Assembly: GCA_023443315.1 (NCBI GenBank)
Contig: JAEZVA010000067.1
Span: forward strand, 1 to 9,733
Length of the DNA stretch: 9,733 nt
Origin: Bacillota bacterium
GTDB lineage: Bacteria > Bacillota > Clostridia > Oscillospirales > Ruminococcaceae
Direction: 5' to 3'
Both the position numbers and the translations under genes were made by a program. Positions 6,178-9,733 of the stretch are shown here, one piece after another. Positions within the stretch are counted from its first letter, which is position 1. Each line of letters begins with the position of its first letter. The notes under the pieces were generated by a model, which made no database searches, was not told where the DNA came from, and worked only from the letters and a program-made list of their open reading frames with translations.

Positions 6178-7513
6178 TGTTCCCACCCGCCTTTCTTTTC
6201 TTTGACTCCTCAAGCACAAAGCGTTTGCCCAGCTTGATGGAGTGCACCAGGTTGCGCTTTGCGGGGCATACAAACGAGCAGGTGCCGCATTCGATACACA
6301 GGTTTACCTTCAGCGCGCGTAGCTCGTCCTCGTTGCGCCCAAAATACGCCTTTTCAAAGCTTGCAGGCATTAGGCTCATCGGGCAGCGGTAGATGCAGCG
6401 CGAGCAGCGGATGCAGTTGGTCTGCGGTGCCTGCGCGGTCTCTTTTTCGGTAAACGCCACAATGGCGTTGGTGGTTTTGCAGATGGGGTAGGCATCGTCC
6501 GCAAGGGAGTTGCCCATCATCGGTCCGCCCAAGATTACCTTGCGTGGCTCTTCTTTATACCCGCCGCAGAACGCGACGATGTCGGCAACCGAGGTGCCTA
6601 CGGGTGCTATGACGTTTTTCGGCTCGGCTACCGCGCCGCCGTCCACCGTCACCCGCTTGTGAATTAGCGGTATGCCGGTGCGCAGGTACTTACTAATAAA
6701 CGCCACGGTGGAGACGTTGCAAACCACCGCGCCCACCGCGCTTGGCAGCGCGCCCTCGGGCACTACGCGTCCCGTAGTCTCGTAAATTAGCGTCTTTTCC
6801 GCACCCTGTGGGTAGCTGGTGCGCAGTACTGCAACCTCTACGCCATCCAAGGAAGCAAACTGCTCTTTGTACAGCTTAATCGCCTCGGGCTTGTTTTCTT
6901 CAATGCCCAGGTACACGGTCTTTATGTCGAGGTGTTTCTTAATTTCGGAGATTCCACCCAGCACGTCGTCGGTGTCCTCCATCAGCGTGCGGTAGTCGGC
7001 GGTGATAAACGGCTCGCACTCGGCGGCGTTTACAACCAAAAACTCTATGTCCTCCGGCTTTGCGGGTTTGAGCTTGATGTGCGTGGGAAAGCCCGCCCCA
7101 CCTAGTCCCACTAGACCGGACGCACGCAGTGCTGCGATAAACTCCTCGTAGCTGTCCGCCTTGGGCTGTGCTATGGTGTCGGAAAGGGTGTCCTCCCCAT
7201 CGGCGGCAATTACCACCGCCTCCACCACCGTGCCGTCGGGGGCAACTACCTCGGTAATCGCCTTGACCTTGCCGGTAATGCTGGAATGGATGGGCGCGCT
7301 CATAAACTTGTCGCTGTCGCCGATGAGTTGGCCGGTCTTTACCATATCGCCGACCTTTACCACAGGCTTGCAGGGCACGCCGAGATGCTGGCACATTAGA
7401 ATGGTAACCGTGGCAGGCGTTGGCATTACGACGCTTGGCAGCTCCGCCGTACCCTTATGGTGGGGCAGCCTTGCACCGCCATGCGAGCGTCTGCCGATAC
7501 TGGTTGCTCTCAT
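6170..7513 (-). CDS. rnfC: Rnf complex subunit RnfC, NADH-binding Fe-S subunit, 447 aa
   Basis: RnfC is the peripheral cytoplasmic subunit that reduces NAD+. Seen: an N-terminal biotinyl/lipoyl-like fold (VVKVGDMVKTGQLIG, then APIHSSITGKV); a flavin and nucleotide-binding motif GLGGAGFPTHIK (136-147) and NAAECEPFITADYR, as in the NuoF/Nqo1 group; then two [4Fe-4S] motifs C367/C370/C373/C377 and C406/C409/C412/C416. A basic tail (ESKKRKAGG) follows. It lacks the long C-terminal extension of proteobacterial RnfC, as is usual in clostridia. The ATG at 7513 has AGGGGAA at 7521-7527, seven bases upstream. It is first of the six rnf genes. Confidence 0.97.
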   Translation of the reverse strand: MRATSIGRRSHGGARLPHHKGTAELPSVVMPTPATVTILMCQHLGVPCKPVVKVGDMVKTGQLIGDSDKFMSAPIHSSITGKVKAITEVVAPDGTVVEAVVIAADGEDTLSDTIAQPKADSYEEFIAALRASGLVGLGGAGFPTHIKLKPAKPEDIEFLVVNAAECEPFITADYRTLMEDTDDVLGGISEIKKHLDIKTVYLGIEENKPEAIKLYKEQFASLDGVEVAVLRTSYPQGAEKTLIYETTGRVVPEGALPSAVGAVVCNVSTVAFISKYLRTGIPLIHKRVTVDGGAVAEPKNVIAPVGTSVADIVAFCGGYKEEPRKVILGGPMMGNSLADDAYPICKTTNAIVAFTEKETAQAPQTNCIRCSRCIYRCPMSLMPASFEKAYFGRNEDELRALKVNLCIECGTCSFVCPAKRNLVHSIKLGKRFVLEESKKRKAGGNNA

Positions 7514-7560
7514 AACTGTATTCCCCTAACTCCAAAAGTACTCTGTGCGTTTTTGCAAAC

Positions 7561-7644
7561 AAAAAACCGCCCTGACGCAAGCCCTAAGTTCCGTCGCGCA
7601 CGGCACACGGAGCATGGGGCTGCGGCATCCTGCGGTCAGCAGGC
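7561..7644 (-). terminator. Long imperfect hairpin with T-tract before rnfC (terminator or attenuator)
   Basis: On the minus strand, GCCTGCTGACCGC (7632-7644) can pair with GCGTCAGGGC (7569-7578) with small bulges. Inside, CGCAGCCC (7617-7624) can pair with GGGCTTGCG (7576-7584, one bulge; three bases are shared with the outer stem), and CCGT/ACGG forms a tip. The structure is followed by GG and six Ts (7561-7566). It lies after the NusG-II gene and 47 nt before rnfC, so it would either end the NusG-II transcript or regulate read-through into rnf. I recognise no known riboswitch class in it. The pairing was worked out by eye. Confidence 0.4.
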
Positions 7645-7657
7645 AAAACACAGAATG

Positions 7658-7684
7658 ATTATAATCAGTGTGCCCTTTTTACAA
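7658..7684 (-). promoter_or_regulatory. Possible promoter for the rnf operon
   Basis: A perfect -10 box TATAAT (7658-7663, minus strand) sits in the palindrome TGATTATAATCA. The nearest -35-like box, TTGTAA (7679-7684), is only 15 bases away, shorter than ideal. The -35 also overlaps a small hairpin GCCCTT/AAGGGC. If used, transcription would start near 7651, giving a leader of about 137 nt containing the hairpin at 7561-7644. Otherwise rnf is read from the promoter before the NusG-II gene. Confidence 0.4.
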
Positions 7685-7706
7685 GGGCGCAAGACACCAA
7701 GAAGCA

Positions 7707-8102
7707 TTAACCCGCAATCCCATCCATGTCGGTTTGATCGGATGTAGATACAATTTTTACCGCCACCCGTGCGGGCAGGCAGGCGGCGTAGTCGGGCGGC
7801 GCGGTAAGCTCGCCTGTGTTGATACAGATCTTATCGGGGCACTCGCTCTCTAAAAAACGAATGCCGCCGGGCGACACCTCGAGCACAACATGAAGCTGTA
7901 CGTCAAGCTCCAGTAGATACGGCTCCTCGACCTGAGAAAGGTCAACGGTGCGAAATAGCTTGCCGTCCACATAGATCTCGGCTACGGCGTCCGAGCCGTC
8001 CTTGCCAAGGTTTGTCCACAACAAAAATAAAAGTGCCGCGGCGAGTACCGAAAGGATGATTACAATATCGCTCTTTTTAATAAAGCTTCGCTCCTGCGCC
8101 AT
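7707..8102 (-). CDS. NusG domain II-containing membrane-anchored protein, 131 aa
   Basis: Seen: an N-terminal membrane segment at about 13-31 after a short charged start (MAQERSFIKKSD), then a compact beta-rich domain with the family signature SECPDKICINTG (87-97) and a later CLPARVAVKI. C88, C93 and C108 are candidates for a disulfide or metal site. Known: such NusG_II-domain proteins are common in Clostridia next to rnf or apbE-type genes and have no established function. Despite the name, the anchor places the domain most likely outside the cell, so a role in transcription is unlikely. ATG at 8102 is chosen over GTG at 8108 because the AAGAGG site lies too close to the GTG. An accessory role with Rnf is inference from position. 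Confidence 0.85.
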   Translation of the reverse strand: MAQERSFIKKSDIVIILSVLAAALLFLLWTNLGKDGSDAVAEIYVDGKLFRTVDLSQVEEPYLLELDVQLHVVLEVSPGGIRFLESECPDKICINTGELTAPPDYAACLPARVAVKIVSTSDQTDMDGIAG

Positions 8103-8174
8103 AGACACCTCTTTACCGAAAATCGGACAGCCCGACCGTCTGCCAAAACAGACTGCCGCAAGACTATCGGATAT

Positions 8175-8203
8175 ATTGTACTACGAAAAAGCAATAAATT
8201 CAA
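8175..8203 (-). promoter_or_regulatory. Sigma-A-type promoter of the NusG-II gene, possibly rnf operon
   Basis: On the minus strand, TTGAAT (8198-8203) and TACAAT (8175-8180) are separated by exactly 17 bases in an AT-rich region. The start would be near 8168, giving a leader of about 65 nt. The leader can form a small hairpin, GTCTG/CAGAC, just before the ribosome site. This is the best promoter between glyS and rnfC. Confidence 0.75.
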
Positions 8204-8241
8204 TTTTGTTAATTCTTTAACTATTATGAACATAAAGACGC

Positions 8242-8269
8242 AAAAAAGGACGGGGTGTCCCGTCCTTTT
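8242..8269 (-). terminator. Intrinsic terminator of glyS
   Basis: An 11-bp perfect stem (8244-8254 with 8259-8269, GGACGGG core) and a 4-nt loop, followed on the minus strand by a run of Ts ending at 8242. It starts 4 nt after the glyS stop, so glyS is transcribed separately from the NusG-II gene. Confidence 0.92.
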
Positions 8270-8272
8270 GTA

Positions 8273-9652
8273 TTAGTACGCGAGTCTTGCCTGAATATAC
8301 GCCGTCAAATCCGCAATCGCAACGCGCTCCTGTGCCATGGTGTCGCGGTCACGCACGGTGACGCAGTTGTCCTCTAGGGTCTCAAAATCCACCGTGACGC
8401 AGAACGGTGTACCGATCTCGTCCTGACGGCGGTAGCGCTTGCCGATGGAGCCCGCGTCGTCGTAATCGGTCATAAACTGCTTTGCCAGCGTGTCGCGCAG
8501 CGCAAGCGCCGGCTCGCTTAGCTTTTTAGACAGCGGCAGTACGCACGCCTTGATGGGCGCGATGGCGGGATGCAGTCGCATGACCACACGGGTGTCCTTC
8601 TCGTCCACCTGCTCCTCGTCGTACGCGTCGCACAAGAATGCGAGCACCACGCGGTCGGCACCCAGCGACGGCTCGATGACGTAGGGGATGTACCGCTCGT
8701 TTGCCTCCTGGTCAAAGTACTCTAGGCTCTTGCCCGAGTGCTCCTGGTGCTGCTTTAGGTCGTAATCGGTACGGTCGGCAATGCCCCACAGCTCGCCCCA
8801 CCCAAACGGGAACAAGAACTCAAAGTCGGTGGTCGCCTTGGAGTAGAACGCAAGCTCCTCCTTCGCGTGGTCGCGCAGGCGTAGGTTGTGCTCCTTCATG
8901 CCAAGGTCAAGCAGCCACTGCTTGCAGAAGTTCTTCCAGTAGTCAAACCACTCAAGGTCGGTGCCCGGCTTGCAGAAGAACTCCAGCTCCATCTGCTCAA
9001 ACTCGCGGATGCGGAAGATGAAGTTGCCGGGGGTAATCTCGTTGCGGAAGCTCTTGCCCACCTGCGCAACGCCAAAGGGAATCTTGCGGCGGGTGGTACG
9101 CTGGATGTTCGCAAAGTTTACAAAGATGCCCTGCGCGGTCTCGGGGCGCAGGTAAATCTCGTTTTGAGAATCCTCGGTAATGCCCTGAAAGGTTTTAAAC
9201 ATTAGGTTAAACTTGCGGATATCGGTAAAGTTAGTGCCGCCGCAGTCGGGGCACTTCAGCCCTTTTTCTGCAATAAACACCTTGAGCTGCTCGTTGGACC
9301 AGCCGTCTGCGCTCTCGCCGGTAAAGTCCTCTACCAGCTTGTCCGCGCGGTGGCGGGTTTTGCAGTCGCGGCAGTCCATCAGCGGGTCGGAAAATCCGCC
9401 CACGTGACCCGACGCCACCCACGCCTCGGGGTTCATCAGGATGGCGCTATCCAGCCCGACGTTGTGGCGCGACTCCTGCACAAACTTTTTAAGCCACGCC
9501 TTTTTGACGTTGTTTTTGAGCTCCACGCCTAAGGGGCCATAGTCCCATGAGTTCGCAAGCCCCCCGTATATCTCGCTGCCCGGATACACAAAGCCGCGGC
9601 CTTTGCACAGGGCGACAATCTTTTCCATCGTTTTCTGCTCGTTTGAAAGCAT
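8273..9652 (-). CDS. glyS: Glycyl-tRNA synthetase, dimeric class II type, 459 aa
   Basis: Charges tRNA-Gly with glycine in the cytoplasm. Seen: the N-terminus KTMEKIVALCKGRGFVYPG and SEIYGGLANSWDYGPLG typical of the single-chain alpha2 enzyme (also called glyQS); zinc-type pairs C94/C97 and C134/C137; RPETAQGIF (169-177); motif 2 around FRNEITPGNFIFR-REFEQMELEFF (202-226); motif 3 PSLGADRVV (328-336); a C-terminal anticodon-binding domain from about 361. Length is normal for the family (about 460). The ATG at 9652 is chosen because GGTGG lies eight bases upstream and the family N-terminus begins here; the frame extends to 9691, but transcription probably starts about there. It is a monocistronic unit by its own promoter and terminator. 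Confidence 0.97.
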   Translation of the reverse strand: MLSNEQKTMEKIVALCKGRGFVYPGSEIYGGLANSWDYGPLGVELKNNVKKAWLKKFVQESRHNVGLDSAILMNPEAWVASGHVGGFSDPLMDCRDCKTRHRADKLVEDFTGESADGWSNEQLKVFIAEKGLKCPDCGGTNFTDIRKFNLMFKTFQGITEDSQNEIYLRPETAQGIFVNFANIQRTTRRKIPFGVAQVGKSFRNEITPGNFIFRIREFEQMELEFFCKPGTDLEWFDYWKNFCKQWLLDLGMKEHNLRLRDHAKEELAFYSKATTDFEFLFPFGWGELWGIADRTDYDLKQHQEHSGKSLEYFDQEANERYIPYVIEPSLGADRVVLAFLCDAYDEEQVDEKDTRVVMRLHPAIAPIKACVLPLSKKLSEPALALRDTLAKQFMTDYDDAGSIGKRYRRQDEIGTPFCVTVDFETLEDNCVTVRDRDTMAQERVAIADLTAYIQARLAY

Positions 9653-9696
9653 AGCACGTACCACCATTCCTGTTTGATAAGAATACAACAATAGTA

Positions 9697-9725
9697 ATTC
9701 TATGACAGAGGGCGAAAATAGTCAA
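9697..9725 (-). promoter_or_regulatory. Sigma-A-type promoter of glyS
   Basis: On the minus strand, TTGACT (9720-9725) and TAGAAT (9697-9702) are separated by 17 bases. Transcription would start near 9690, leaving a leader of only about 38 nt before the ATG. That is too short for a T-box riboswitch, which often controls glycyl-tRNA synthetase genes in Bacillota. A more distant promoter with a T-box beyond the right edge cannot be excluded. Confidence 0.8.
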
Positions 9726-9733
9726 GAGAATTG

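Noticed and set aside
6178..6273. Longer N-terminus for RnfD (32 extra residues)
   Set aside because: The extra part lies inside rnfC in another frame and does not look like RnfD, which starts at the MPNTLSVSATPHIR motif.
7514..7706. FMN, c-di-GMP or molybdenum-cofactor riboswitch upstream of rnfC
   Set aside because: I compared the interval by eye with the conserved cores of these classes and found no match.
9653..9691. Longer N-terminus for GlyRS (13 extra residues)
   Set aside because: It would begin at the predicted transcription start with no ribosome site.

Overview
The window reads like part of a chromosome of an anaerobic Bacillota bacterium, most likely class Clostridia (an Oscillospirales-like gut lineage is my guess; the genus cannot be told from the sequence). 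Reasons: the rnf genes are in the clostridial order CDGEAB, a NusG-domain-II membrane protein sits in front of rnfC, the glycyl-tRNA synthetase is the single-chain dimeric type, ribosome binding sites are strong GGAGG-type, and there is a GXY-repeat (collagen-like) protein. All host genes lie on the minus strand; the only plus-strand gene is the transposase of an insertion sequence. The host genes look moderately GC-rich and the insertion sequence clearly more AT-rich.

Layout from left to right. (1) 1-637, minus: the 5' part of a collagen-like protein gene that runs off the left edge. It has an Ala/Gln-rich helical N-terminus, a six-residue-spaced Cys cluster, then G-X-Y triplets encoded by 45-bp tandem repeats. 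(2) 638-846: its upstream region, ending in a perfect 20-bp-stem hairpin. (3) 847-2237: a complete-looking ISL3-family insertion sequence (1391 bp) with matched ends and an intact 398-aa transposase. (4) 2238-2339: a short host remnant and a GC-rich hairpin. (5) 2340-7513, minus: rnfC-rnfD-rnfG-rnfE-rnfA-rnfB. The first four junctions overlap by 4-8 nt, but 190 nt separate rnfA and rnfB. (6) 7514-7706: a structured leader or terminator region upstream of rnfC. (7) 7707-8102, minus: a small membrane-anchored NusG domain II protein with a clear sigma-A-type promoter. (8) 8273-9652, minus: glyS with its own promoter and intrinsic terminator.

How the genes work together: the Rnf complex is a membrane ferredoxin:NAD+ oxidoreductase that pumps Na+ or H+. 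RnfB takes electrons from ferredoxin. They pass through the RnfA/RnfE membrane Fe-S site and the covalent FMNs of RnfG and RnfD to RnfC, which reduces NAD+. All six subunits are present and keep their cofactor residues, so the complex looks functional. The flavin transferase ApbE needed to load FMN is not in this window. The NusG-II protein is a frequent neighbour of rnf genes with no assigned role. The glyS unit is independent housekeeping.

The points most worth a second look are the insert between rnfA and rnfB, the collagen-like protein with its Cys cluster and expanding 45-bp repeat, the insertion sequence that separates the rnf operon from a strong terminator, and the structured region in front of rnfC. 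I did not find a convincing new defence or mobile system; the window is mostly well-known genes with some unusual intergenic structure.
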